A stretch of DNA of 64,000 bases from Catellatospora sp. KI3 (GCF_029948125.1 NZ_JASAMB010000011.1:124001-188000), one strand, 5' to 3'. Counted from the stretch's first letter, positions 10,333 to 19,488 are shown. Made by a program: numbers and translations. The notes: generated by a model not told the origin, from the sequence alone.

Positions 10333-10344
10333 GAAATCGAATTC
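10333..10344. promoter_or_regulatory. Candidate LacI operator (lacI side)
   Basis: GAAATCGAATTC is symmetric at 10 of 12 positions and has the same GAAATCGA half-site as the operators at 10421 and 13270. It lies about 100 bases upstream of the lacI start in the divergent intergenic region, a position suited to autoregulation. Confidence 0.5.
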
Positions 10345-10383
10345 CTGGACGCGCGAAGATTTCCGCCACGTTGAAGCGGTGTC

Positions 10384-10432
10384 TTGACGACGATATTCGG
10401 TCGATGTACGTTCCCGGCAAGAAATCGATTGC
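10384..10432 (+). promoter_or_regulatory. Promoter with overlapping LacI-type operator for the 10508 gene
   Basis: TTGACG (10384-10389), 17 bases, TACGTT (10407-10412) form a good vegetative-type promoter. The operator-like GAAATCGATTGC (10421-10432) sits just downstream of the expected transcription start near 10419. A LacI protein bound there would block initiation or clearance. Confidence 0.6.
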
Positions 10433-10507
10433 TCAACCGTGTCTTCTGAACCGTCCTGAGCAGACCTTCGCTTCCGGACGCCGACCAACCGTCCCCGGGA
10501 GGGTGCG

Positions 10508-13099
10508 ATGCGCCTGAAATCCCAGCTCCTGCCGACCGTGCTCGCGGTCGCCCTGGTGGCCGCGAGCGCCGCGGCCGCCTCATCCGCCACCACCGCCGCG
10601 CCGAGGCTGCAGCCCGTCGCCTACACCCCGCCGGCCAGCACCTTCTTCGCCACCACCAGCATCGCCAGCCACGCCACGACCCAGGCCAACGGCGACGGGG
10701 ACCTGTGGGCCAACTGCTGGTCCGACGACGACCACGTCTACGCCGCCCACGGCGACGGCAAGGGCTTCGGCCCGAACTTCTCCGACATCGGCGTCAACCG
10801 GATCACCGGCATGCCGGGCTCGCTGGCCGGCACCACGCTGGCCCTGGGCGACCAGGTCGGGCAGGTCTGGACCGCCAACCACACCCGCAAGCCCACCGGT
10901 ATGGCCTGCGCCGACGGCTCGCTCTACCTGGCCGTGCAGGACCTCGCGCTGGACTTCGACGACGCGCCCGCGGCGACCGTCGCCCGCTCGACCGACCACG
11001 GCCGCACCTGGTCCTGGAACCGGTCGGCGCCGATGTTCGGCAACGGCGTGTTCACCACGATCATGTTCCTGGACTACGGCAAGAACTACGCCAACGCCGT
11101 CGACGGCTACGTCTACGCGTACGGGCTGGACGGCAACTGGCGGGACTCGTTCGCCAACCGGGTGCCCGACCCGGTCGACGTCTACCTGGCCCGGGTGCCC
11201 CGCGCGTCGGTGCAGAACCGGTCCACCTGGCAGTTCGTCTCCGGCTTCGACGCCGGCGGCACGCCGCAGTGGTCGTCGGACATCAACCGCCGCGTGGCGG
11301 TGCTGCACGACGACCGGCGCGTCTACCCCGACGTGTACACCGCCAACCGGGTGCGCAACCTGAGCGTGATCAGCCAGGGCGGCGTGGTCTACGACAAGCC
11401 CCTCAACCGGTACCTCTACACGTCGTGGACCGAGTACACGTTCGAGTTCTACGAGTCGCCGACGCCGTGGGGTCCGTGGAAGCCGTTCGCGACCAAGGAC
11501 TTCGGCGGCTACCCGTGGACCACGGCCAAGCACGGCGGCTACGCCACGACGATCCCGTCGAAGTACATCAGCGCCGACGGGCGGTCGGTGTGGCTGCAGT
11601 CCAACGTCTGCCCGTGCGGCGGCGGCGGGACGGCGGTGTACACGTACTCACTGCGGCCGATGTCGCTGGTGCCGTACACGGCCACCACCGCGGCCAACGC
11701 CTACGACCCGGCGCGCAACCTGGCCCGCGAGCCGGGCACGGTGCCGGTCGAGCGGGTGGCGCACTACGGCAACTACGGGTTCTACAACGACGGCAACCGC
11801 GGCGTCAGCGAGGACGACTGGAACGACGAGCGCAAGGGTGAGAGCTGGTGGGGCTACACGTGGCCGCGCCGGTACGCGATCAACAAGGTCGTGTTCACCA
11901 GCGGCGCGACGTTCGCCGACGGCGGCTGGTTCGCCGCGAATCTGCGGGTGCAGGTGCGGCGCAACCACGTGTGGAGTGACGTGCGCGGGCTGAAGACCGC
12001 GCCGCTGTACCCGTACAGCAACGCCGCGGGGCCGTACAAGACCTACACGCTGGGCTTCGACCCGGTCGACGCCGACGGCGTGCGGATCATCGGGGCGCCG
12101 GGCGGGACCCGGACCTTCACCTCGATCGCCGAGCTGGAGGTGTACTTCGGCACGTACGCCGGAATGCCGCTGGGCGGGTCGTCGACCGATCTGACCGGCG
12201 ACGGCAGGGACGACGCGGTGGTCTTCACCCAGAACGCGCTGGCCGACCTGTACGTGGGCGCCTCGACCGGCAGCTCCTTCGCCGGTGGCGTGAAGTGGCA
12301 CGACATGTTCTCGCTGCCGGGGGAGACGCCGCTGACCGGCGACTTCAACGGCGACGGCAAGGACGACGTGGTCACCTTCACCCGCGGCACCCTCGGCGAC
12401 GTGTACGTGGCCCTGTCCAACGGCGGCGGCCTGGGGGCCGGCACCAAGTGGCACGACTGGTTCGCCCCGGCGGTGGAGACCCCGGCGGTCGGCGACTTCA
12501 ACGGTGACGGCAGGGACGACGTCATGACGTTCGTCCAGGACGGCAACGGCGACGTGTTCGTGGCGCTGTCCAACGGCTCCTCGTTCGGCGCCGGGGTCAA
12601 GTGGCACGAGTTCTTCGCCCCGCCGGGCGAGTTCCCGGCCGTGGCCGACTTCAACGGCGACGGCAGGGACGACATCGTCACCTTCACCCAGGGCGGCGCG
12701 GGCGACGTGTACGTGGCGCTGTCCAACGGCTCCTCGTTCGGGCCGGGCGTGCTGTGGCACGACACCTTCGCCTGGGGCGGGCAGACCCCGCGCGTCGGCG
12801 ACGTGAACGGCGACGGCAGGGCCGACGCGCTCGCGTTCGTGCAGGGCAGCGACGACGTGTACGTGGCCCTGTCCAACGGGTCCTCGTTCGGGGCGGCGCA
12901 GCTGTGGCACAGCGCGTTCGCGCCGCTGGGGCAGTTCCCGTACCTCTCCGACGTCAACGGGGACGGGAAGGCCGATGCCGTCGCGTTCTCCAGTGACGGC
13001 GACGCCGACGCGTGGGTGGCGCTGTCCACCGGCTCGGGCTTCGGCGCCGCGACCAAGTGGAACGACTTCTTCGGCCTGGCCGGAGAGACCGCGTTCTGA
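10508..13099 (+). CDS. Secreted DUF4185-like glycosidase with discoidin-like domain and VCBS propeller
   Basis: 863 residues. Signal peptide about 1-27. Residues ~45-390 form a sialidase-like beta-propeller that I assign to DUF4185 or a close relative: [70 protein letters not shown]. Residues ~400-545 resemble an F5/8 type C (discoidin, CBM32-like) sugar-binding domain ending [10 protein letters not shown]. Residues ~555-863 are six VCBS repeats matching those of the leftward genes. An endo-acting arabinanase is the best guess, weaker than for the protein encoded at 3290-5365. GGGAGG precedes the ATG, and a strong hairpin at 13125-13184 closes the gene, so it is probably monocistronic. Confidence 0.72.
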   Translation: MRLKSQLLPTVLAVALVAASAAAASSATTAAPRLQPVAYTPPASTFFATTSIASHATTQANGDGDLWANCWSDDDHVYAAHGDGKGFGPNFSDIGVNRITGMPGSLAGTTLALGDQVGQVWTANHTRKPTGMACADGSLYLAVQDLALDFDDAPAATVARSTDHGRTWSWNRSAPMFGNGVFTTIMFLDYGKNYANAVDGYVYAYGLDGNWRDSFANRVPDPVDVYLARVPRASVQNRSTWQFVSGFDAGGTPQWSSDINRRVAVLHDDRRVYPDVYTANRVRNLSVISQGGVVYDKPLNRYLYTSWTEYTFEFYESPTPWGPWKPFATKDFGGYPWTTAKHGGYATTIPSKYISADGRSVWLQSNVCPCGGGGTAVYTYSLRPMSLVPYTATTAANAYDPARNLAREPGTVPVERVAHYGNYGFYNDGNRGVSEDDWNDERKGESWWGYTWPRRYAINKVVFTSGATFADGGWFAANLRVQVRRNHVWSDVRGLKTAPLYPYSNAAGPYKTYTLGFDPVDADGVRIIGAPGGTRTFTSIAELEVYFGTYAGMPLGGSSTDLTGDGRDDAVVFTQNALADLYVGASTGSSFAGGVKWHDMFSLPGETPLTGDFNGDGKDDVVTFTRGTLGDVYVALSNGGGLGAGTKWHDWFAPAVETPAVGDFNGDGRDDVMTFVQDGNGDVFVALSNGSSFGAGVKWHEFFAPPGEFPAVADFNGDGRDDIVTFTQGGAGDVYVALSNGSSFGPGVLWHDTFAWGGQTPRVGDVNGDGRADALAFVQGSDDVYVALSNGSSFGAAQLWHSAFAPLGQFPYLSDVNGDGKADAVAFSSDGDADAWVALSTGSGFGAATKWNDFFGLAGETAF

Positions 13100-13124
13100 C
13101 CTGAGACGACGGTAGGAACACCGA

Positions 13125-13184
13125 ACACAGCACGCCGGACAGGGCGGATCCGCGGACGCGGCCGCTCTGTCCGGCGTGCCGTGT
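13125..13184 (+). terminator. Hairpin terminator after the 10508 gene
   Basis: Arms 13125-13147 and 13162-13184 pair at 21 of 23 positions (core CACGCCGGACAG / CTGTCCGGCGTG), with a 14-base loop, 25 bases after the stop codon. It separates this gene from the next promoter at 13236. Confidence 0.7.
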
Positions 13185-13204
13185 TTCCGCAGGTCACGGC
13201 GTGA

Positions 13205-13220
13205 TTTCGATTGCTCGAAA
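13205..13220. promoter_or_regulatory. Inverted repeat TTTCG-N6-CGAAA upstream of the sugar operon
   Basis: TTTCGATTGCTCGAAA has perfect 6-bp arms around TTGC and lies 15 bases upstream of the -35 of the sugar-operon promoter. The same TTTCG-N6-CGAAA layout overlaps the -10 of the leftward unit at 9109-9124. Auxiliary operator or activator site (inference). Confidence 0.35.
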
Positions 13221-13235
13221 GTCCGATCTGTCCCG

Positions 13236-13281
13236 TTGACAGGGTCGCGTTCAGAGGCCTAGTTTTCCGGAAATCGATTTC
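13236..13281 (+). promoter_or_regulatory. Promoter and perfect LacI-type operator of the sugar operon
   Basis: A consensus TTGACA (13236-13241) and TAGTTT (13260-13265) with an 18-base spacer predict a start near 13272. The perfect 12-bp palindrome GAAATCGATTTC (13270-13281) lies exactly there. This repeats the promoter/operator geometry at 10384-10432 and is the best candidate site for the adjacent LacI regulator. Confidence 0.7.
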
Positions 13282-13328
13282 TCGTTCTGGGTACCCGCCC
13301 AGGGCAGGCAACCGACGAGAGGACCATC

Positions 13329-14009
13329 GTGACGACGCAATCGGCCGGCGAACCCGGCCAGCACGCGCCGGAACCGGGACGGCTCGCGCCTTCGCGGCCG
13401 CAGGACGCGGGCATGGACGCCGCCCGCGAGACGCTCATCCGCGAGGCGGAGGCGATCTCCGCGCTGGTGGAGCGGCTGGGCGACGAGTTCGGCGCGGTCG
13501 TGGACCTGATCCTGGCCTGCCGGGGCCGGGTCATCGTCTCCGGCCTGGGCAAGTCCGGCCTGATCGGACGCAAGATCGCCGCCACGCTGGCCAGCACCGG
13601 CACCCCCACCCACTTCGTGCACGCGGCCGAGGCGCTGCACGGCGACTCCGGCATGGTCGCCCCGGCCGACGTGCTCATCGCGCTGTCGGCCTCGGGCGAG
13701 ACCGCCGAGGTCTGTGCCTTCGCCCGCATGGTCGCCGTCCGGGGCTGCCAGGTGGTCGCGCTGACCGGCCGGCCCCGATCGACCCTCGGCGCGATCGCCG
13801 GGTTCACCCTCGACGTCACCGTCGACCGCGAGGCCGACCCGCTCAACGTCGCCCCGACCGCGTCCACCACGGCCACCCTGGCCATGGGCGACGCGCTGGC
13901 CTCGGCGCTGATGGTGCGCCGGGGCTTCACCTCGGAGGAGTTCGCCGGATTCCACCCGGGCGGAACGCTCGGCCGGCTGCTGCTCGGCACCACGGAGGAG
14001 GACCGATGA
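13329..14009 (+). CDS. SIS-domain sugar-phosphate isomerase, D-arabinose-5-phosphate isomerase-like
   Basis: 226 residues, matching the SIS domain of the KdsD/GutQ/KpsF family, which interconverts D-arabinose 5-phosphate and D-ribulose 5-phosphate. Visible landmarks: VSGLGKSGLIGRKIAATLAS (about 70-89), STGTPTHFVHAAEALHGD, LSASGETAEV, PTASTTATLAMGDALA and FHPGGTLGRLLL. The lysine of GKSG, the glutamate of AEALHGD and the histidine of HPGG correspond to residues important in that family. The two C-terminal CBS domains of full-length KdsD (about 320 residues) are absent, so this is a SIS-only form. GTG start with AGAGGA ahead. First gene of an operon and overlapped by the kinase gene. A catabolic role is inferred from context; other SIS isomerase activities remain possible. 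Confidence 0.82.
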   Translation: MTTQSAGEPGQHAPEPGRLAPSRPQDAGMDAARETLIREAEAISALVERLGDEFGAVVDLILACRGRVIVSGLGKSGLIGRKIAATLASTGTPTHFVHAAEALHGDSGMVAPADVLIALSASGETAEVCAFARMVAVRGCQVVALTGRPRSTLGAIAGFTLDVTVDREADPLNVAPTASTTATLAMGDALASALMVRRGFTSEEFAGFHPGGTLGRLLLGTTEEDR

Positions 14010-15034
14010 CCGCGGCCGAAGACCGGGCGTACGACGTGTGCGTGCTCGGCAGCTTCATGAAGGACCTGATCGCGCAGGCGCCCCGCAGGCCGGAGACCGG
14101 CGAGACGCTGCGCGGACACGGCTTCTACGAGGCGCTCGGCGGCAAGGGGCTCAACCAGGCCGTGGCCGCGGCCCGCGCCGGAGCGCGCGTCGCCATGGTG
14201 GGGCGCCTGGGCGCCGACCGGTACGGCGAGGAGTTCCTGCTCATGCTGGCCCAGGAGGGCATCGACGCCAGCCAGGTGCACCGCGACGCGGACCTGGGCA
14301 CCGGCGTGGGTCTGCCCGTCGTGGAGCCCACCGGCGCGAACTCGATCATCATCGTGCCGCGCGCCAACGAGGCGGTCACCGCCGCCGACGTCGAGGCCGC
14401 GGCCGGGGTCATCCGGAGCAGCCGGATCCTGCTGGTGCAGCTGGAGCTGCCGGTCGAGGCGGTGGTGGCCGCGCTGCGGCTGGCCCGCGCGGCCGGGGTG
14501 TTCACCGTGCTCAACCCGGCGCCCTACGCCGATCTGCCCGGCGAGATCGCCGACCTGGTCGACGTGATCGTGCCCAACGAGGTGGAGGCCGAGCAGCTCA
14601 CCGGGCTGTCCTGCCGCGGCGACGCGGCCCTGGGCGTGGCGCTGAAGCTGCGCCGGGACTTCGCCGGCACGGGTGCGGTGGTGACGCTGGGCGGCCGGGG
14701 CGTGGTCGTGGTCGACCGCGACACCGACGAGCCCGAACCCGGCTGGCGCATGAACGCCCTCAACGCGTACGACGTCGACGTGGTCGACACCGTGGGCGCC
14801 GGGGACGCCTTCTGCGGCGCGCTGACCGCACGGCTGGCCGCGGGGGACAGCCTGCTGGCGGCGACCGAGTTCGCCTCGGCGGCCGGTGCCCTGGCCGTCA
14901 CCCGGCACGGTTCGGCCCCGGCGATGCCGGCGCTGGACGAGATCACCGCCCTGCTCCACGGGCCGGGCGGGGCCTGGTCATCGCGGCAGCCCGCCGCGGT
15001 GGCGTCCGCATCCGACACCGCGGGTGGTGCCTGA
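14006..15034 (+). CDS. PfkB-family carbohydrate kinase (ribokinase-like)
   Basis: 342 residues. PfkB signature 1 is the GGKGLNQAVAAARAGARV segment (about 47-64), and signature 2 with the catalytic aspartate is VDTVGAGDAFCGAL (about 259-272). VVTLGGRGVVVVD is the nucleotide-site strand. The fold resembles ribokinase, which phosphorylates the 5-OH of pentofuranoses. The ATG overlaps the isomerase stop as ATGA with GGAGGA upstream, so kinase and isomerase are translationally coupled. With an arabinose-5-phosphate isomerase-like partner, the most economical substrate is D-arabinose giving D-arabinose 5-phosphate (inference). D-ribose and D-fructose are alternatives. The C-terminus carries about 20 residues beyond the usual fold. 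Confidence 0.85.
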   Translation: MTAAEDRAYDVCVLGSFMKDLIAQAPRRPETGETLRGHGFYEALGGKGLNQAVAAARAGARVAMVGRLGADRYGEEFLLMLAQEGIDASQVHRDADLGTGVGLPVVEPTGANSIIIVPRANEAVTAADVEAAAGVIRSSRILLVQLELPVEAVVAALRLARAAGVFTVLNPAPYADLPGEIADLVDVIVPNEVEAEQLTGLSCRGDAALGVALKLRRDFAGTGAVVTLGGRGVVVVDRDTDEPEPGWRMNALNAYDVDVVDTVGAGDAFCGALTARLAAGDSLLAATEFASAAGALAVTRHGSAPAMPALDEITALLHGPGGAWSSRQPAAVASASDTAGGA

Positions 15035-15143
15035 CCACTCAGTCAGTACCGGTGCGAACCAGCACAGCCAAGAATCACTCGCGGCGCGGTATCCGTCCCA
15101 CGTCCCCGTCGCGGTTCACCCCTCAATCAGGAGGAATACGAAT

Positions 15144-16508
15144 ATGGCGTACGACAACCAGCCGGGCGCGATCAGCCGCCGCTCCATGCTGCGGGCCGGT
15201 CTGCTCGGTGCGACGCTGCTGGGCTCCGGCGTGCCGCTGCTGTCGGCCTGCGGGTCCGGCGACCAGGGCAGCGGTGACGCCAAGGAGCTGGTGTTCTGGA
15301 ACTTCTACGGCCCGAACCCGGACGGCAACGCCCAGAGCAAGTGGTTCGAGGACCTGGCCGCGAAGTGGAACGCGAACAACGACGTCAAGATCAAACTGCA
15401 CTACCTGCCGGTCTCGGAGTACCTCGGCGGCACCGCGCTGCAGACGGCGTTCTCCTCCGGCGCCGGGCCGGACATCTTCATCATCAGCCCCGGTGACTTC
15501 CTGCGCTACTACAACGGCGGCGTGCTGACCGACCTCACTCCGCACCTGGGCGCGGGCGCCAAGGATGACTTCGTCGACGGGGTGCTGGACACCCGTACCG
15601 TCGAGGGCAAGGTCTTCGGCCTGCCGATGGAGATCGAGCCGCTGGCGATGTACTACAGCACCGACGCGTTCGAGAAGGCGGGCCTGTCCGAGGGCGACCT
15701 TCCGAAGACCTGGGACCAGCTGCTCGACGTCGGCCGGAAGCTGACCGACGACAAGCGCTTCGGCCTGCTGTTCGAGACCGCGCCCGGCTACTACCAGAAC
15801 TTCACCTGGTACCCGTTCATGTGGCAGGGCGGGGCGGCCGCGGTCGGCCCCGACGGCAAGAGCGGCTTCAACAGCGACGCCGTGCACAAGGCGCTGGGCC
15901 TGTGGGGCGACGCGGTGAAGAACGGCATCGCCCCGAAGAAGACCCAGGGCGACGGCGGCGGCAACGCCGTGGCGAACCTGGCCTCGGGCTTCTGCGCCAT
16001 GCAGCAGACCGGCATCTGGTCGGTGTCGCAGCTGGAGACCGACGCCAAGGACTTCAGGTACGGCGTGTTCCCACTGCCCACCCCCACCGGCGGCACCTAC
16101 ACCACCGACATGGGCGGCTGGGCGTTCTGCGCCAACGCCAAGGGCGGCAACCCGCAGGCCGCGGCGAAGTTCATCGCCTGGGCGCTGGGCTCGACCGACG
16201 CCGAGGGCGTCGAGCGGATGCGGCAGTGGAACACCGTCGTCAAGACCAACATGCCCTCGCGCAAGTCGGTCAAGGAGGCGGCGACCAAGGCCGGGGCGTT
16301 CGAGAAGCCGGCGCTGAAGACGTTCATGGAGCAGGTCGTGCCCGGTGGGCGGGCCGAGCCCCGGTACACCCCCGAGGTGTACAAGGCGATCTCCGACGCG
16401 ATCCAGGCGACCATGCTGGGCGGGGCGGTCCCCGCCACGGCCGCCGCGGACGCCGCTGGGAAGATCGACGCCTTCCTGTCCGGGTACAAGGGCGCCGCGA
16501 TCCTCTGA
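15144..16508 (+). CDS. Sugar ABC transporter substrate-binding lipoprotein
   Basis: 454 residues, family 1 extracellular solute-binding protein. The N-terminus combines a twin-arginine motif (SRRSMLRAGLLGATLLG) with a lipobox LLSAC whose cysteine is at about residue 36, so it should be Tat-exported and lipid-anchored. The mature part starts KELVFWNFYGPNPDG and contains GLPMEIEPLAMYYSTDAFEK and MGGWAFCANAKGG, usual in carbohydrate-binding members. Preceded by AGGAGGAATACGAAT, a strong ribosome binding site. The 109-base gap after the kinase shows no terminator, so it belongs to the same operon. Likely ligand: oligo- or disaccharide released by the secreted glycosidases. Confidence 0.92.
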   Translation: MAYDNQPGAISRRSMLRAGLLGATLLGSGVPLLSACGSGDQGSGDAKELVFWNFYGPNPDGNAQSKWFEDLAAKWNANNDVKIKLHYLPVSEYLGGTALQTAFSSGAGPDIFIISPGDFLRYYNGGVLTDLTPHLGAGAKDDFVDGVLDTRTVEGKVFGLPMEIEPLAMYYSTDAFEKAGLSEGDLPKTWDQLLDVGRKLTDDKRFGLLFETAPGYYQNFTWYPFMWQGGAAAVGPDGKSGFNSDAVHKALGLWGDAVKNGIAPKKTQGDGGGNAVANLASGFCAMQQTGIWSVSQLETDAKDFRYGVFPLPTPTGGTYTTDMGGWAFCANAKGGNPQAAAKFIAWALGSTDAEGVERMRQWNTVVKTNMPSRKSVKEAATKAGAFEKPALKTFMEQVVPGGRAEPRYTPEVYKAISDAIQATMLGGAVPATAAADAAGKIDAFLSGYKGAAIL

Positions 16509-16548
16509 TCCGGGCGCGGATCCACGTTACTGAAGAAGCGGAGTCACG

Positions 16549-17538
16549 GTGACAGTCGTACAACGACCGCAGCCGGGCCGCACGAGCCGGCCGGGGTTAC
16601 CGCCCCGGCCGGCCGCGGCGCCTCGGGGGCGGATCAGCACGGGCGCGGCCGGCGCCCGCAGGCGCAAGGAGGCGCTGGCGGCGTACGCCTTCATCGCGCC
16701 CGACCTGCTCGGCCTGCTCGTCTTCGTGGTGCTGCCGATGGTGCTGGCCCTGGGCGTGTCCCTGTACGAGGTGGACGGCTTCGGCGGCTACACCTTCGTC
16801 GGCCTGGACAACTTCCGGCTGCTGGGCAGCGACGACCAGTTCTGGCAGAGCGTCAAGGTGACCGCCACGTACACGGTGGCGTTCGTGCCGCTGTGCTTCC
16901 TGGCCGGGCTCGGCCTGGCCCTGCTGGTGCGCGACCACTTCCCGGGCGTCGGCGCGGTGCGCACCGCCCTGTTCGCCCCGCACGTCATCAGCCTCATCGT
17001 GGTCGGCGTGGTCTGGCAGTTCCTGCTGGTCGACAAGCAGGGCGCGGTGCCCGGCCTGCTACGCCCGCTCGGCGGCGGCGACGTGTCGTTCCTGGGTGAC
17101 CCGGAGCTGGCCCGGTGGACCCTGGTCGGGGTCAGCGTGTGGTTCCTGATGGGCTACCAGATGCTGATCTTCCTGGGCGGGCTCAAGGACATCCCGTCGG
17201 AGTTCACCGACGCGGCCATGATCGACGGCGCGGGGTCGTGGCAGCGGTTCCGCCACATCACCTGGCCGCTGCTCAAGCCGACCAGCTTCTTCGTGGCCGT
17301 CAACTCGACCATCGGCGCGGTCACCGGCCTGCAGGCCTACGACCTCGTGTTCGCCCTGACCAAGGGCGGCCCGGCCGGCCGTACCACCACGGTCGTCTAC
17401 TACATCTACCAGCAGGCGTTCACGTTCAACCACTACGGCTACGCCGCCGCGCTGACCACCGCTGTGGTCGCGTTCCTGGTGCTGGCCACGGGGCTGATGT
17501 TCGCCGCCACCCGGGGAGGCCGGTTCCATGTCGACTGA
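16549..17538 (+). CDS. Sugar ABC transporter permease (MalF/UgpA type)
   Basis: 329 residues with six predicted membrane segments after a basic, proline-rich N-terminal tail. The first is YAFIAPDLLGLLVFVVLPMV. The cytoplasmic EAA loop appears as EFTDAAMIDGAGSWQRFRHI (about 222-241), which contacts the ATPase. GTG start preceded by GGAG. The 3' end overlaps the next permease gene by 11 bases. No ATP-binding gene is present in the operon; in actinobacteria such importers commonly share a genome-wide MsiK-type ATPase. Confidence 0.92.
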   Translation: MTVVQRPQPGRTSRPGLPPRPAAAPRGRISTGAAGARRRKEALAAYAFIAPDLLGLLVFVVLPMVLALGVSLYEVDGFGGYTFVGLDNFRLLGSDDQFWQSVKVTATYTVAFVPLCFLAGLGLALLVRDHFPGVGAVRTALFAPHVISLIVVGVVWQFLLVDKQGAVPGLLRPLGGGDVSFLGDPELARWTLVGVSVWFLMGYQMLIFLGGLKDIPSEFTDAAMIDGAGSWQRFRHITWPLLKPTSFFVAVNSTIGAVTGLQAYDLVFALTKGGPAGRTTTVVYYIYQQAFTFNHYGYAAALTTAVVAFLVLATGLMFAATRGGRFHVD

Positions 17539-18361
17539 GGCGCTCGGACGGACCGGGCCGCGCCGCCGGATCGGGGTACGGGCGGTGGTGGCGTACCTGC
17601 TCGCGCTGCTGACCGTGGCCCCGCTGCTGTGGCTGGTCATCACGGTGTTCAAGCCGTCCGGCGAGGTGTTCGCCGGCGGCCTGCCGACGGAGTTCACCCT
17701 CGACAACATCTGGTACGTGCTGACCGAGGTCCCGTTCGGCCGCTACCTGTTCAACAGCGCGCTGGTGTCGCTGGTGGTGACCGGGGCCGCCCTGATCCTG
17801 CACTCCATGGCCGCGTACGCCCTCGCCCGGCTGCGCTTCCCCGGCCGCGGGATCATCTTCTACGGCATCGTGTCCACGCTGCTGGTCTCGCTGCCGGTGA
17901 TCCTGGTTCCGCTGTTCCTGGTGGTCCGCGAGCTGGGCCTGCTCGACACGTACGCCGGGCTGATCCTGCCCGCGATCTTCCACGCCTTCGGCATCTTCCT
18001 GCTCCGGCAGTACTACCTCAACCTGCCCCGGGAGCTGGAGGAGGCCGCCGACCTGGACGGCTGCGGCTACTTCCACCGCTGGTGGCGCATCGTGCTGCCG
18101 CTGAGCCGACCGGCCCTGGCCTCGCTGAGCGTGCTGTTCTTCCTGGCCAACTGGAACGCGTTCCTGTGGCCGGTCACCGCCACCCGCGACCCGGACCTGC
18201 GCATGGTCCAGGTCGGCATCGCGACCCTGCAGGGCCAGTACGGCTCGGCCTGGAACTACCTGCTCGCCGCGACGGTCATCGCCGCGGTCCCCACCGTCGT
18301 GGCGTTCCTGGCCGGTCAGCGTCGGCTGGTCGAGGCCATCAAGACGTCCGGCCTGAAGTAG
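17528..18361 (+). CDS. Sugar ABC transporter permease (MalG/UgpE type)
   Basis: 277 residues and six membrane segments. The EAA loop ELEEAADLDGCGYFHRWWRI lies at about 172-191 and FFLANWNAFLWPVTAT follows, both standard for the MalG half. It forms the heteromeric channel with the preceding permease, whose gene it overlaps. GGGGAGG precedes the ATG. The C-terminus GQRRLVEAIKTSGLK is the usual end of this family. Twenty-one bases separate it from the GH172 gene, indicating co-transcription. Confidence 0.92.
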   Translation: MSTEALGRTGPRRRIGVRAVVAYLLALLTVAPLLWLVITVFKPSGEVFAGGLPTEFTLDNIWYVLTEVPFGRYLFNSALVSLVVTGAALILHSMAAYALARLRFPGRGIIFYGIVSTLLVSLPVILVPLFLVVRELGLLDTYAGLILPAIFHAFGIFLLRQYYLNLPRELEEAADLDGCGYFHRWWRIVLPLSRPALASLSVLFFLANWNAFLWPVTATRDPDLRMVQVGIATLQGQYGSAWNYLLAATVIAAVPTVVAFLAGQRRLVEAIKTSGLK

Positions 18362-18382
18362 CAAGAGATATAAGGAGAGACC

Positions 18383-19474
18383 ATGAGTTACGGGCGATTC
18401 GGCTCCAGCCTGCGCGACCTGCCGCGGCTGCGGCACAGCAAGCGGCGGCGGGAGTCGAGCTGGGACCGCACCGGCGGCAACGACGACCGGCTGACCATCG
18501 CGCCGGGCGCCACGGCGGTGCTCGCCGACATCACCGGCCCCGGTTCGATCAACCACATCTGGTGTACGGTCGCCCTGCCCGGCAAGGACGTGCCCGACCA
18601 GACCGAGACCGACTACCTGCGGCGGCTGGTCCTGCGCATCACCTGGGACGACTCCGACGCCCCGAGCGTGCTGGCGCCGCTGGGCGACTTCTTCGGCATC
18701 GGCCACGGCAAGACCCGCAACTTCACGTCGGCTCCGCTGCAGATGAGCCCGCAGGACGGCAAGTCGTTCAACAGCTGGTTCCACATGCCGTTCGCGGGCC
18801 GGGCCAAGGTCGAGCTGATCAGCGACATGGCCGACCAGCCGGTCTTCTTCTACTACTACGTGGACTACGAGCTGTACGAGCCCGGCGCGGCCGAGGACAT
18901 CGTCAGCGAGCTGGGCTACTTCCACGCCCAGTGGCGCTGCGAGCGGCCCACCGACGGGATCCCGCAGGGCACCGCCAGCCACCGCGCGCACCAGGTGGAG
19001 GGCGAGAACCTGACCGGGGACGGCAACTACGTCATCCTCGACGCGGTCGGCCGGGGCCACTACGTCGGCTGCGTGCTCAACATCCGCAACCTGCGCCAGA
19101 CCAGCGACTGGAACTGGTACGGCGAGGGCGATGACATGATCTTCATCGACGGGGAGCAGTGGCCGCCGAGCCTGCACGGGACCGGCACCGAGGACTACTT
19201 CGGCACCGCGTGGTGCCCCACCCAGGAGCACCACGCGCCGTACCACGGCATCACCCTGCCGGGCGGGGAGAACTGGAGCGGCGACATCTCGCTCTACCGG
19301 TTCCACATCGAGGACCCGGTGACGTTCACCGAGTCGATCCGGGTGACCATCGAGCACGGGCACGCCAACAAGCGCTCCGACGACTTCTCGTCCACGGCGT
19401 ACTGGTACCAGACCCTGCCGCACCGCCCGTTCGACCTGCCCCCCGTCGCCCAGCGGGCCGCCGTCCTCGGCTGA
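18383..19474 (+). CDS. Cytoplasmic DUF2961/GH172 glycosidase
   Basis: 363 residues, a stand-alone DUF2961 domain. Family landmarks: GPGSINHIWCTVALP near the N-terminus, LRITWDDSDAPSVLAPLGDF, FNSWFHMPF, and the catalytic region DWNWYGEGDDMIFIDGEQ followed by HGTGTEDYFGTAW (about 236-275). Its glutamates match the positions used as nucleophile and acid/base in GH172. Members include exo-acting D-arabinofuranosidases and a difructose-anhydride enzyme. There is no signal peptide and no VCBS domain, unlike the paralogue at 21188-24445. It should therefore act on an imported oligosaccharide. AGGAG lies before the ATG, and it is the last gene of the operon that starts at 13329. A palindromic element follows the stop codon. 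Confidence 0.85.
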   Translation: MSYGRFGSSLRDLPRLRHSKRRRESSWDRTGGNDDRLTIAPGATAVLADITGPGSINHIWCTVALPGKDVPDQTETDYLRRLVLRITWDDSDAPSVLAPLGDFFGIGHGKTRNFTSAPLQMSPQDGKSFNSWFHMPFAGRAKVELISDMADQPVFFYYYVDYELYEPGAAEDIVSELGYFHAQWRCERPTDGIPQGTASHRAHQVEGENLTGDGNYVILDAVGRGHYVGCVLNIRNLRQTSDWNWYGEGDDMIFIDGEQWPPSLHGTGTEDYFGTAWCPTQEHHAPYHGITLPGGENWSGDISLYRFHIEDPVTFTESIRVTIEHGHANKRSDDFSSTAYWYQTLPHRPFDLPPVAQRAAVLG

Positions 19475-19488
19475 GCGCGGACCTGACA

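Noticed and set aside
13329-14009. Kdo/LPS biosynthesis role for the KdsD-like protein
   Set aside because: The host appears to be a Gram-positive actinomycete and the operon encodes sugar uptake, not Kdo synthesis.
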